Shown here piece after piece: positions 28,664 to 36,813 of a DNA stretch of 64,000 nt. The notes beneath the pieces are model-generated. The model searched no databases and was not told the origin of the DNA. It saw only the letters and a list, made by a program, of their open reading frames with translations. The first letter of the stretch is position 1; each line of letters starts with the position of its first letter. This DNA comes from Pedobacter ghigonis (GTDB taxonomy: Bacteria; Bacteroidota; Bacteroidia; Sphingobacteriales; Sphingobacteriaceae), in contig NZ_CAESCM010000002.1 in the NCBI RefSeq assembly GCF_903166585.1, forward strand, positions 372,001 through 436,000. Reading direction: 5' to 3'. The position numbers and the translations under genes were made by a program.

Positions 28664-28698
28664 AAAATGGCCTTTCTGGTAAAATGAAAGGCCATTTT
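28664..28698 (+). terminator. intrinsic terminator after the susCD genes
   Basis: A 13-bp stem AAAATGGCCTTTC (28664-28676) pairs perfectly with GAAAGGCCATTTT (28686-28698) across a 9-base loop, followed by GTTT. It ends the 19.4-28.6 kb locus. Confidence 0.85.
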
Positions 28699-28722
28699 GT
28701 TTAATAATTTTTGCAGTATTGT

Positions 28723-28753
28723 TTGCATAAACAATTAAAAAGCGCTAATATTG
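28723..28753 (+). promoter_or_regulatory. promoter of tRNA-Asn copy 2
   Basis: TTG at 28723-28725, a 20-base spacer, and TAATATTG at 28746-28753. Spacer length, the -7 box and the following CCCAAAACGAACAAG match the copy upstream of the first tRNA-Asn. Confidence 0.7.
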
Positions 28754-28825
28754 CACTCCCAAAACGAACAAGGGTATAAGATACTGCAAAGTATGCACCA
28801 TTCGTTTAAGGAAAACAACCAGCAT

Positions 28826-28899
28826 TCCTTCTTAGCTCAGCTGGTTAGAGCATCTGACTGTTAATCAGAGGGTCGCTGGTTCGAGCCCAGCAGAGGGAG
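28826..28899 (+). tRNA. tRNA-Asn (GTT), second copy
   Basis: A 74-base cloverleaf with the same anticodon GTT as the gene at 6563-6636. The acceptor stem TCCTTCT pairs with AGAGGGA (28892-28898) with one G-U pair, so this copy differs from the first by one 3' acceptor base and one D-loop base. Discriminator G at 28899; CCA not encoded. Confidence 0.97.
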
Positions 28900-28901
28900 C
28901 C

Positions 28902-28931
28902 AAAACCCGCAACGAAAGTTGTGGGTTTTTT
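28902..28931 (+). terminator. intrinsic terminator after tRNA-Asn copy 2
   Basis: A stem AAAACCCGCAAC (28902-28913) pairs with GTTGTGGGTTTT across a GAAA tetraloop, with one G-T pair, and ends in T residues. It is the diverged twin of the hairpin at 6639-6667. Confidence 0.87.
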
Positions 28932-29228
28932 GCGTTTAAGGCTGGGCGAGAAGTTTATCCTGAGCAGTGGCGAGAAGTTTTATAGAATGATTATCCCCAG
29001 AATCCCTTATTTCCAAATAATTGAGAATTAGGAAGTACTCTTCAAAGATAATCTTAAACCCTCTTGCATTAGGATTCCCGCCTGCGTGGGAATGACGGGG
29101 ATTTTTATTTGATCTTTCAAGGGTAGCGGATCGGATAGCTACCGGGTGCAGTCGGGATGACGATCATTTTTATTGATCTGTTAAGGACAGTAATTTTAAC
29201 AAGTTATTGAAGATAATCAAGGCTTAGT
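28932..29228. other. intergenic region with REP-like words, no gene
   Basis: No gene is seen. The segment near 29068-29095 holds ATTCCCGCCTGCGTGGGAAT, a 6-bp stem hairpin followed by GACGG, and a related CGGGATGACGATC word occurs at 29151-29165. Such words belong to common Bacteroidota intergenic repeats. Confidence 0.45.
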
Positions 29229-29254
29229 TTGCATTATTAAATTTATTAATGCAA
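29229..29254. promoter_or_regulatory. 26-bp palindrome, candidate metal-regulator (Fur/Zur-like) operator
   Basis: TTGCATTA at 29229 and TAATGCAA ending at 29254 are perfect inverted arms around an AT core containing AAATTT; 22 of 26 positions are symmetric. A further TTGCAA lies at 29260-29265. Size, AT content and location upstream of a His-rich uptake operon fit a Fur-family (Zur or Fur) box, but the regulator is not in the window. Confidence 0.5.
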
Positions 29255-29614
29255 TTTTGTTGCAATTTGAAAGAGGAAGCTACATATCTGCAATATGTGA
29301 AAAGTGTTTTAGCGGTTTGGCTAATGATACTTTTTGTGGGCACCTCATTTTTCCAGATTTTTCACCACCATCATCAGGATTTACCCACGCATAAACACGA
29401 CAACCAAACATCCGTACAGAAATGGGTTAAAAGTTGTGAAGTGTGTAACTGCGTGGCACATCATCATGCGGCAGCAATTTTAACCGCTCATCATTTCGAA
29501 TTAACAGCGCCGGTAAAACCTACTGCTCCATTTGCAGGCAGGTATTATATTGGTTGCTATAAATTTACGCTACAAGGCTTTACCAACAAAGGCCCTCCAG
29601 CCATCATTTCCTGA
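29249..29614 (+). CDS. small histidine-rich membrane-associated protein
   Basis: Up to 121 residues. The ATG at 29249 lies inside the putative operator palindrome, so the GTG at 29297 (105 residues, beginning KSVLAVWLMILFVGTSFFQ) is a likely true start. A hydrophobic N-terminal segment precedes FHHHHQDLPTHKHDN, CEVCNC and AHHH motifs, all potential zinc or copper ligands. It precedes a TonB receptor and DUF4625 lipoproteins. Small His-rich proteins often precede metal-regulated TonB receptors in this phylum. Role, perhaps metal buffering or delivery, is inferred. Confidence 0.7.
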   Translation: MQFCCNLKEEATYLQYVKSVLAVWLMILFVGTSFFQIFHHHHQDLPTHKHDNQTSVQKWVKSCEVCNCVAHHHAAAILTAHHFELTAPVKPTAPFAGRYYIGCYKFTLQGFTNKGPPAIIS

Positions 29615-29739
29615 AACCTCGTTTCATAAGCTTAGCAACGCCCAGTCCGGGCGGTTTTTTCCTATTCCCCAATTTTTAACCGGTTAACCGAATTCATTTC
29701 GGTTGGCTTAATCATTCGCGTTAGCGTATCAATTTTTCT

Positions 29740-32136
29740 ATGAAGAAAATGATGATGCTATTATTTAGCACATTCTTTTGTCTTGGCTCATTTGCCCAAA
29801 CCTACCCGGTAAATGGCCTCGTTACTGATGGTTCTCATCATCCACTTGCAGGGATAACCGTAAAATTAAGCAAGACTAATGTCTATGCATTGAGCGATTC
29901 TTTGGGCAAATTTTATTTTCAGCTTGTCAACGGATCGTACGAAATACAGGTAAATGCAATGGGTTTTCATCCCCTTACCAGCAAAATCGTGGTTGATGGG
30001 AAAGCCATTCAAAAGGTTTTAAAACTACAAGCACATACCCGTGTGCTGAAGGAAGTAACCATCAAAAGTAAAGCGAATGAGGAGCGCATGAGAGAGGAAT
30101 CGTTAAATGTAGAAATCGTAAAAGCCGATTTCATTCAACGCAATTTGGGCGGAAGCTTAATGAATACCCTGCAACGCTTACCGGGGATCAAAACTATTGG
30201 CATTGGTTCCGGGCAATCTAAGCCTTTGATACGTGGCCTAGGTTTTAACCGGGTGGTGGTAGTAGATAAAGGAATAAAACACGAAGGGCAGCAATGGGGA
30301 GCCGATCACGGGTTAGAAATTGACCAGTTTGCCACCGAAGAAGTTGAGCTTATAAAAGGCGCTGCCTCTTTTGCTTACGGTGCCGATGCCATTGGCGGTG
30401 CCATCAATATCAAAGCGCCAGCTATGCCTGCACCCAATAGTTTTGGAGGCGATGTAAACTTAATTGGCAAAAGCAATAATGGTTTGTATGGCACTTCGGT
30501 ACGGCTATTTCAAAGAAAGGAAAAACTCTTTTTCGACGGCCGGTTTACCTATCAGAATTATGGCGATTACCGTGTACCCACAGATATTTTGTATGTGTAT
30601 GATTTTGCAGTTGGCCTGCACAAAAACTACCTGAGGAATACCGCAGGCAGGGAAACCGGCATCCATTTCAATACTGGGTATGTGACTGAAAAATTTAAAA
30701 CCATATTTTATCTGAGCAACACGTACAGCAAAAGCGGATTTTTCGCCAATGCCCATGGTTTAGAACCAAGAAGAGTTGATACAGAATTACATGATGCCAG
30801 TGCCCGCGATATCTTGATGCCCTCACAACAAGTAAATCATTTCAAATTGATTAATAGAAGTACTTTGGTAACGGGGAATCATCACCTAGAATTGGAATTG
30901 GGTTATCAGCGTAATTTCCGCCAGGAGTATAATCACTATGTTAATCATGGTTATATGCCAGCAGTTTATCCGGCTACGATGAATATCCCAATTGATCTGG
31001 AAAGGGAATTCGATAAACAGGTTTACTCGCTCATGGCAAAAAATCAGATCAAGCTGGGGAAACACCTGTTGCAAATAGGCCTCAATGGCGAAATGCAAGA
31101 CAATTTGATTAATGGCTGGAGCTTTTTAGTGCCTGCCTTTCAGCAAAAAAGTTTGGGCTTGTATGCTTACGATAAGTTTAAAGTAAACGATAAACTGCTG
31201 CTGCATGGAGCGCTAAGGTATGACATGGCACAACTGAATTTGTTCGGTTATACGGATTGGTTCTTTTCTGAAACGGCCGGCGGTTCGCAGGAAAAGTTGT
31301 TAAGGGCAGCTAACCTGGGCCGAAACTTCAACAGTCTGGTTTGGTCGGTTGGGATGAACTACAATGCCGGTTTGTTTGAATTAAAAGCAAATGTAGGGAA
31401 GAGTTTTCGCATGCCTATAGCAAAGGAATTGGGTGCAAATGGTGTAAACTACCATTATTTCAGTTACGAAAAAGGTAATCCAAACTTAGGTCCGGAGCAA
31501 TCTTACCAGGCAGATTTTTCAGTTGCATTTAAGACAGAAAAATGGCTGGCCAGGTTAAGTCCTTTCTTCAATTATTTCCCCAATTACATTTACTTAAACC
31601 CAACATCGGCACACGATTATTTCTATGGTGCAGGTAATCAGGTTTTCGAATATGCAGAAAGCGAAGTGATGCGCTACGGAGGCGAAGCGCAGGTAAAATA
31701 TCAGTTCGGTAAACAGTGGAGCTCTGAAGTATTGGTAGAATACTTATATGCCAGGCAATTGTCGGGAGATAAAAAAGGATATACTTTACCCTTTTCTCCA
31801 CCTGCTTCGGCATTATTTAATCTAACCTATTCGCCGCAAAAGTTTTTGGGTAATGCAGATACTTACTTCTCGTTAGATTACCGCATTACTTCGGCGCAAA
31901 ATAACATTGTGCCGCCAGAACGAAAAACAGCAGGTTATAATCTGTTTAATTTCCAGGCAGGTACGAGACTTCACATTGGACAATATCCGCTTAGCATCAG
32001 CGCGCAGGTACAAAATGTGTTCAATACCAGATACCTCCATCACACCAGTTTTTACCGCTTAATCAGCTTGCCCGAGCAAGGCAGAAATGTAGTGCTGTCT
32101 GTAAAAATACCTTTCAATTTCAATCATCACCACTAA
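29740..32136 (+). CDS. TonB-dependent outer membrane receptor, probable metal uptake
   Basis: A 798-residue receptor. Signal peptide cleavage is near GSFAQT. Residues about 20-100 form a CarboxypepD_reg-like domain (YPVNGLVTDGSHHPLAGITV), residues about 115-225 the plug (GSLMNTLQRLPGIKTIGIGS, FAYGADAIGGAINIKAPA), then the beta-barrel with a terminal NFNHHH. Clusters of His in loops (for example HHLELELGYQ) and the His-rich and DUF4625 neighbours suggest zinc or another transition metal, in the way of ZnuD-type receptors (inference). The downstream lipoprotein gene begins 10 bases later. Confidence 0.9.
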   Translation: MKKMMMLLFSTFFCLGSFAQTYPVNGLVTDGSHHPLAGITVKLSKTNVYALSDSLGKFYFQLVNGSYEIQVNAMGFHPLTSKIVVDGKAIQKVLKLQAHTRVLKEVTIKSKANEERMREESLNVEIVKADFIQRNLGGSLMNTLQRLPGIKTIGIGSGQSKPLIRGLGFNRVVVVDKGIKHEGQQWGADHGLEIDQFATEEVELIKGAASFAYGADAIGGAINIKAPAMPAPNSFGGDVNLIGKSNNGLYGTSVRLFQRKEKLFFDGRFTYQNYGDYRVPTDILYVYDFAVGLHKNYLRNTAGRETGIHFNTGYVTEKFKTIFYLSNTYSKSGFFANAHGLEPRRVDTELHDASARDILMPSQQVNHFKLINRSTLVTGNHHLELELGYQRNFRQEYNHYVNHGYMPAVYPATMNIPIDLEREFDKQVYSLMAKNQIKLGKHLLQIGLNGEMQDNLINGWSFLVPAFQQKSLGLYAYDKFKVNDKLLLHGALRYDMAQLNLFGYTDWFFSETAGGSQEKLLRAANLGRNFNSLVWSVGMNYNAGLFELKANVGKSFRMPIAKELGANGVNYHYFSYEKGNPNLGPEQSYQADFSVAFKTEKWLARLSPFFNYFPNYIYLNPTSAHDYFYGAGNQVFEYAESEVMRYGGEAQVKYQFGKQWSSEVLVEYLYARQLSGDKKGYTLPFSPPASALFNLTYSPQKFLGNADTYFSLDYRITSAQNNIVPPERKTAGYNLFNFQAGTRLHIGQYPLSISAQVQNVFNTRYLHHTSFYRLISLPEQGRNVVLSVKIPFNFNHHH

Positions 32137-32146
32137 TTAAAAACCC

Positions 32147-32617
32147 ATGAAAAAACAACAATTTCCATTACTCGTTTTAGGCCTTCTCCTTTGCTTCTCG
32201 GCTTGTAAAAAAGAGAGCGAAGCAATCGATACCGAATATCCGGTAATTGATGTAAGCGGAACGGCTTTTCCTCAGCAGTGCTCGGTAATTAAACGAGGTG
32301 AAAAATTCGTTTTCAAAGCAAAGCTGAGCGATAATGCCGAACTCGGTTCAGTAAGTATCGATATACACCACAATTTCGATCATCACAACCACAGTACAGA
32401 AGTGAATGAATGCAATTTAGGTGCGGTAAAGCAACCTGTAAAGCCATTCTTGTTGATCAAGGATTTTCCGCTGTCAGCAGGTCAGAAAACACACGAAATA
32501 GCACAGGAAGTGACTGTGCCAGCTGATGTGGATGCAGGCGATTATCATTTCCTGATTCGCCTTACGGATAAAGCCGGGTGGCAAACGCTTAAGGGGTTAA
32601 GTATCAAAATCAATTAA
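32147..32617 (+). CDS. DUF4625 domain lipoprotein
   Basis: A 156-residue lipoprotein with signal peptide and lipobox FSAC (Cys20, then KKES). The mature domain is a DUF4625-type beta-sandwich; the stretch SIDIHHNFDHHNHSTE (about residues 66-82) is a dense histidine cluster that could bind metal. It follows the TonB receptor by 10 bases and has a larger relative at 33908-34825 in the same operon. Probably an outer-membrane or periplasmic metal-binding accessory (inference). Confidence 0.8.
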   Translation: MKKQQFPLLVLGLLLCFSACKKESEAIDTEYPVIDVSGTAFPQQCSVIKRGEKFVFKAKLSDNAELGSVSIDIHHNFDHHNHSTEVNECNLGAVKQPVKPFLLIKDFPLSAGQKTHEIAQEVTVPADVDAGDYHFLIRLTDKAGWQTLKGLSIKIN

Positions 32618-32649
32618 CAAATCATCAATTTATTTTAAAACACAAAAAA

Positions 32650-33888
32650 ATGAACACTAAAAACAAACTTAAAGCTGCTGCATTATTTATATTATTTACG
32701 GTTGGTTTTGCCGCTTGTAAAAAAGATACCGATACACCAACACCGGAACCTGTTGTTACCGCAAAAGAGCAAAAATTTGTACGGGTGTTAGTGAGCGATG
32801 AAACATCGACCACCTTAACTCAAATAGATCCCTTTGCAGCTAAAATATCCACTTTTACGGGAAAATATCCATTAGCCAATATTTATGGAACGGCATCTGG
32901 CCGCTATGCTGCTGTGTTATATGGCGCGCAAAACCTGGTAGAGGTTTTTGATAGCGGTTTGCAATCTCACGACGATCATGTGGATGTTGATGGTATCGCC
33001 AAATGGGCTGCTATTACTGCCAATGGTATTAAGCCCACCCATTTTAAAAGTAAGGGAAATGAATCTCTAATTTTTAACGATGGGGATGGTACACTGAGTG
33101 TGGGTAACGATGCGGATTTCAATACGGCAAATGCAAAATTTAAAGTTGTAAATGCAGGCTTATTGCCACACCATGGTGCTATGGCGCAATTTACCAATGG
33201 CAACTACGCCATTACTGCTACCAATACCGCAGGGGCATCTCCAACTAAGGTAATTGTTACCGATAAAAACGGAACATTAGTGCATGCAGCTACACAAAAT
33301 GTTGGCAATATACATGGCAATGCAAGTGATGGGCAAAATGCCGTATTTGGTGCTTTTACCACGCCAGCAGCAACTGCCGGTGGCGTTTTGGTAGTAGAGC
33401 AAAATGGTACACAACGCGTTATCCCTAATCCCGATGGTTTTGGTGCATTTCGCCTGGCAACAATCTTGTATGCAGAAAGTGCCAAAAAATTTATTGGATA
33501 TGTAGCCACAAAAGGTGCTTACCTGATTGATCTTACAGCCAATCGCATTAGCCCAATTTACGCCGGAGCAGATGCCTTTCAATGCAAGGTAGATTATGCA
33601 GGTAAAAACTTATTGGTTTTAACGCTTGATGGCAAACTGAGAATTTACGATTTAGCTTCTGGCAGCTTGAAAAAAGAAGGCGCAGCAATAACTGCAGTTG
33701 TAGCTACCGATACGTATAAGCCAGTTTTAGAAGCTACTGCAACATATGCCTACGTAGCCGTTCCGGGAGCTGGTGAAGTGCAACAAATAGACTTAACCGA
33801 TTTTACCAAAGTAACCAGACACAAAGTATCTGCCAGACCAGTGAGGCTAACCTTATTTGGTTTTGAAAGCAGCGCCGGACATAACTAA
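32650..33888 (+). CDS. beta-propeller-like lipoprotein of the metal uptake operon
   Basis: A 412-residue lipoprotein; lipobox GFAAC at Cys23 followed by KKD. The mature chain is beta-rich with repeated short units (for example TTLTQIDPFAAKISTFTGKY and LLVLTLDGKLRIYDLASGS), like YncE/quinoprotein-type propellers. Metal-type motifs HDDHVDVDG and LLPHHGAM are present, comparable to accessory proteins of zinc systems. No enzymatic motif is seen. Located between two DUF4625 genes in a tight operon (32 and 19 base gaps). Confidence 0.65.
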   Translation: MNTKNKLKAAALFILFTVGFAACKKDTDTPTPEPVVTAKEQKFVRVLVSDETSTTLTQIDPFAAKISTFTGKYPLANIYGTASGRYAAVLYGAQNLVEVFDSGLQSHDDHVDVDGIAKWAAITANGIKPTHFKSKGNESLIFNDGDGTLSVGNDADFNTANAKFKVVNAGLLPHHGAMAQFTNGNYAITATNTAGASPTKVIVTDKNGTLVHAATQNVGNIHGNASDGQNAVFGAFTTPAATAGGVLVVEQNGTQRVIPNPDGFGAFRLATILYAESAKKFIGYVATKGAYLIDLTANRISPIYAGADAFQCKVDYAGKNLLVLTLDGKLRIYDLASGSLKKEGAAITAVVATDTYKPVLEATATYAYVAVPGAGEVQQIDLTDFTKVTRHKVSARPVRLTLFGFESSAGHN

Positions 33889-33907
33889 GAACCCCAATAC
33901 AATTAAA

Positions 33908-34825
33908 ATGAAAAATTCAATCAGTAAATCATTTACATTGTTACTGCTGCTGGTAGTTTTTGCAACAAGCTGTAAAAAAGATACAGCGCCAACTATTGCT
34001 TCGCCAACAGCTACCAATGTGGAAATAGGGACAGCAAATAACAAGCAGGCCATAAGGGGAAGAGATTTCCATTTGAATGCAGATGTTATAGCTGGCGACA
34101 AAATAAAGGGGGTAGAAGTTAAGATCTTGCAAAAAGCCGGACAAACTTATACCGCAACATGGAAACTTGAAATGACCTGGGACCAATACAAGGGTGCAAA
34201 AAACACCAATGTACACAAGCATTTTACCATCCCGGCAGATGCACCGGAAGGGAAATATGATTTCTCTTTCATTGTGTTGGATGAAAACGGAACAAAGCTG
34301 GAAATCAAAGAAGATTTTATCATCATTGATGCAGCAAATATGCCCGTTGATCCTAAAATCGGACGAGATATATTCTCGCGAAACGGCACCATGATTTACT
34401 ACATGGACACCTTTGTAGAGCAAGAGCTTATTTTTAAAAAAGGCGACGAATTTACCGCTCACGCTCAGGTAAGTGAGATAAAGGGTGATGGAATTTTGTA
34501 CACCGTTCTCATCAAAAGAAAAGCTAATTATTTTCCAGAATCGGTAGACAAGCTTGACCTGAACAAAGCCATCGTAATTTCTAAAGTCGAACACAAAGGA
34601 CTTCCGAATGCATCAAAAGTATCTACGCTAAAACAGGTAAATGGAGTTTACGGTGGCGAAACCATCACCATAGGTGCAGAAAAAGATGGCAATGAACCCG
34701 TGGCAAATCCGATCAGCGGCGAAAAAGCCTGGGAATCGGGAAAGTATAGTCTGGTGATTCTTTACAAAAACAGTACTTACAACATCAGTACCTACAAATC
34801 AATACCTGTTACGATAGTTTATTAA
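33908..34825 (+). CDS. DUF4625 domain lipoprotein, larger paralogue
   Basis: About 305 residues starting at the ATG at 33908, which opens the signal peptide MKNSISKSFTLLLLLVVFA with lipobox ATSC. The upstream extension of the frame overlaps the previous gene and has no signal. The N-terminal half aligns by pattern with the 156-residue DUF4625 protein upstream (GRDFHLNADVIAGDKIKGVE corresponds to the REKF/KLSDNAELGS region there). The C-terminal half is a second beta-domain. Function unknown; likely a surface or periplasmic accessory of the receptor at 29740. Confidence 0.8.
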   Translation: MKNSISKSFTLLLLLVVFATSCKKDTAPTIASPTATNVEIGTANNKQAIRGRDFHLNADVIAGDKIKGVEVKILQKAGQTYTATWKLEMTWDQYKGAKNTNVHKHFTIPADAPEGKYDFSFIVLDENGTKLEIKEDFIIIDAANMPVDPKIGRDIFSRNGTMIYYMDTFVEQELIFKKGDEFTAHAQVSEIKGDGILYTVLIKRKANYFPESVDKLDLNKAIVISKVEHKGLPNASKVSTLKQVNGVYGGETITIGAEKDGNEPVANPISGEKAWESGKYSLVILYKNSTYNISTYKSIPVTIVY

Positions 34826-34826
34826 A

Positions 34827-34934
34827 TTGAAAAAGAAAAGCAGTCTTTTTAGTATTTCGATCAGGTTGATGCTGATCATTACCTTCCTGTTAGGCATGCT
34901 GTTCGGGGCTGTTCTGGTCTTGCATCTGAATTAG
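34827..34934 (+). CDS. 35-residue single-span membrane peptide, TTG start
   Basis: TTG at 34827 lies one base after the DUF4625 stop codon and opens a 35-codon frame: a basic start (KKKSS), then one hydrophobic span (LMLIITFLLGMLFGAVLVL), ending HLN. It is followed eight bases later by a terminator hairpin, so it would be the last gene of the operon. Coding status rests on position, coupling and the well-formed membrane span only. Confidence 0.5.
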   Translation: MKKKSSLFSISIRLMLIITFLLGMLFGAVLVLHLN

Positions 34935-34941
34935 TACTTGG

Positions 34942-34976
34942 CAAAGCGGATAACGAAAGTTATTCGCTTTGTTTGT
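34942..34976 (+). terminator. intrinsic terminator of the metal uptake operon
   Basis: CAAAGCGGATAAC (34942-34954) pairs with GTTATTCGCTTTG (34959-34971) over a GAAA loop, with one mismatch, then TTTGTT. Confidence 0.8.
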
Positions 34977-35085
34977 TCAGTGTTGAATATTGGATCGTTA
35001 TCATGAGCTTAGCATAGGGTTAGTTAATTTATTGTTGAAAAAGTTTTAAATAGATAAAAAACCTATAGTTTTACCGAAAAAAAAC

Positions 35086-35535
35086 ATGAAAACATTTATT
35101 TTAACAGTGCTTCTCGCATTTGCTACAACATTTTCTTTTGGTCAGCAGAGCAATTACAAATCATCATTAACAAAGCTAATGCAGGTCTCAGGTTCGGAAG
35201 TTGCCTATAAAGGTATTTTAAACCAAATGATTTCTATGTTTAAGCAGCAGCAATCAAGTGTCCCTAAAGAGTTTTGGGATGAATTCACTGTTGAAATAAA
35301 TAGAGATGGCGTAAGTCAGCTTGTTGATCTGGTTTTACCAATATATCAGAAGCATTTAACAGAGGCAGACCTGCTGGGAGTAATTGCTTTTTATGAGACA
35401 CCTGTAGGCAAAAAATTCGCAGAAAAAACTCCTTTGATCACTCAAGAGTCTATGCTTGCAGGTCAGGAGTGGGGTAAGCAAATAGGCCAAAGGGTGCTAG
35501 ACAAGCTTAAAGCTAAGGGATATTTGAAGCAATAG
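35086..35535 (+). CDS. DUF2059 domain-containing exported protein
   Basis: A 149-residue protein with signal peptide (cleavage near SFGQQ). The C-terminal half carries the DUF2059 signature EADLLGVIAFYETPVGKKFA followed by KTPLITQESMLAGQEWG. The family is helical and periplasmic with no established function. It is monocistronic, with a GCATCTGGC/GCCAGATGC hairpin at 35554-35575 and a strong terminator at 35607-35642 downstream. Confidence 0.88.
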   Translation: MKTFILTVLLAFATTFSFGQQSNYKSSLTKLMQVSGSEVAYKGILNQMISMFKQQQSSVPKEFWDEFTVEINRDGVSQLVDLVLPIYQKHLTEADLLGVIAFYETPVGKKFAEKTPLITQESMLAGQEWGKQIGQRVLDKLKAKGYLKQ

Positions 35536-35606
35536 CCCTCCTGTTTGATCTTAGCATCTGGCTAAAGCCAGATGCATAAATCTAAAATCTCTGGGTAGCG
35601 GATATC

Positions 35607-35642
35607 AAAAAAGCAAGCAACACATCCATTGCTTGCTTTTTT
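35607..35642 (+). terminator. bidirectional-looking intrinsic terminator
   Basis: AAAAAAGCAAGCAA (35607-35620) pairs perfectly with TTGCTTGCTTTTTT (35629-35642) across an 8-base loop. The T run on the + strand fits termination of the DUF2059 gene. Confidence 0.88.
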
Positions 35643-35716
35643 ATAGTTTGTGTTTTGCGTTCAGGAATGCCGTGCGATTCGTACCTTAGGATGATAAACC
35701 AACAGCTATTTAACTC

Positions 35717-36412
35717 ATGAGTAATAATCTATTAACGGCTCTTATTTCAATTCCCGAAGAAGCGGGATTTATTTTTCCTGGCAGGCATTTCGAGTATATA
35801 TGCGGCAAGCCACTCTATAACGTAATGATCAATAAGCTTGAGGGGATCGGTCGGATCGGAAAGATTCTCATTAACACCGATTCCAGACGTATTCAAAGTT
35901 ATTATGATCGTTCTGCTAAGGTAAAAGTGGTTAATGTATATCAGGCCGAACCTCAGGAAACCGAACTGGAACTCACTTCCGACAGGTCAACTGCCGCATT
36001 GCTTAGCCATGTGGATGGAGAACATTTTCTGCAGCTGGGGCCTATTTTCCCTTTCCTGAAACCTCAAACCATCGAAGACGCGATCGAAACTTATGATAAA
36101 TATGTACTCAATCCCGAAGATTGGAAATGCGATTCTGTTTTTACCATGAAGGTTTTGAGTCGCAGGTATTACGATAGCGACAGGGATTTTATCCGCGAAG
36201 ACCGGCCGAACACCTTTGTAGAGGATGGTATTTTGCACCTGTTTAACCGCACTACATTTTTGGCCCGTGGTAACCGAAAGGTAGGTGAAAAGCCTTTTGC
36301 CTATAGTATTGATGATATCGAGAACCATGCCATTGATTCGGAAGAAAATTACCGGATCGCTGTTCTTATTGATGAGAACCGCCATCGATTCCCCCGGTTT
36401 TTCGGCAGGTAG
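35717..36412 (+). CDS. diverged acylneuraminate cytidylyltransferase-like protein
   Basis: A 231-residue cytosolic protein resembling CMP-sugar synthetases of the NeuA/KdsB fold. Recognisable parts are ICGKPLYNVMINKLEGIGRI, INTDSRRI, GPIFPFLKPQTIEDAIETYD (in place of the QPTSPLR motif) and the late IDSEENYRIAV segment that corresponds to the ID/E metal region. The usual N-terminal RxGSKGIPxKN nucleotide loop is replaced by PEEAGFIFPGRHFEYI, so catalysis on CTP may be altered. No sialic or Kdo pathway gene adjoins it; it stands alone. Enzymatic role is uncertain. Confidence 0.7.
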   Translation: MSNNLLTALISIPEEAGFIFPGRHFEYICGKPLYNVMINKLEGIGRIGKILINTDSRRIQSYYDRSAKVKVVNVYQAEPQETELELTSDRSTAALLSHVDGEHFLQLGPIFPFLKPQTIEDAIETYDKYVLNPEDWKCDSVFTMKVLSRRYYDSDRDFIREDRPNTFVEDGILHLFNRTTFLARGNRKVGEKPFAYSIDDIENHAIDSEENYRIAVLIDENRHRFPRFFGR

Positions 36413-36813
36413 GGTAAATAATTGGCGGGTTTGTTCTGCATGTTTCGCTAAGGGTAATTTATTTCATAAAATCAATATTAGTGACAGCCCCTTCGGAGTA
36501 GTCATTTCGAGCAAAGTACAACGTAGCCAAGAACCACGCAGTGCTCAGCGAAGCTAAATCTGTTTCTATAGATTTCTCCGTTCCACTACCAGTGAAAAAC
36601 CGGTTGGTTTCAGTCGAAATGACGAATCTTCTATGAGGGCTGCTGATGGTAGTTCGCATTAACCTGCACTTCTGCTCTATGGCTTTTGGGAAATTGGCAG
36701 AAACAAAGCAGCAATCTTCATTGGGCTTTAGTTGTTTTGGCGGGGATAGGGTCAGTACTTTCTGGTTTTCCACTTTTTGCTGTATTTTAGCAAAATACTG
36801 ATTCAAAGTATTA
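36413..36813. other. intergenic region containing repeat copy 2
   Basis: No gene is supported here. It includes the 123-bp repeat at 36501-36623. The last part, around 36780-36798, has TATTTTAGCAAAATA, nearly palindromic, just before the sensor gene, which might be an operator or promoter part. Confidence 0.45.
36501..36623 (+). repeat. 123-bp intergenic inverted-repeat element, copy 2
   Basis: Starts GTCATTTCGA and ends TCGAAATGAC. Same length as the copy at 5304-5426 and closely similar to its reverse complement (for example AACCACGCAGTGCTCAGCGA here corresponds to the AAGAAGTGCTCAGCGGAGC side there). No ORF inside. Confidence 0.8.

Noticed and set aside
33941..34594. 217-codon minus-strand frame opposite the second DUF4625 gene
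   Set aside because: It is Phe/Cys-rich as expected for the reverse of Lys/Asn codons and lies entirely within a supported + strand gene.
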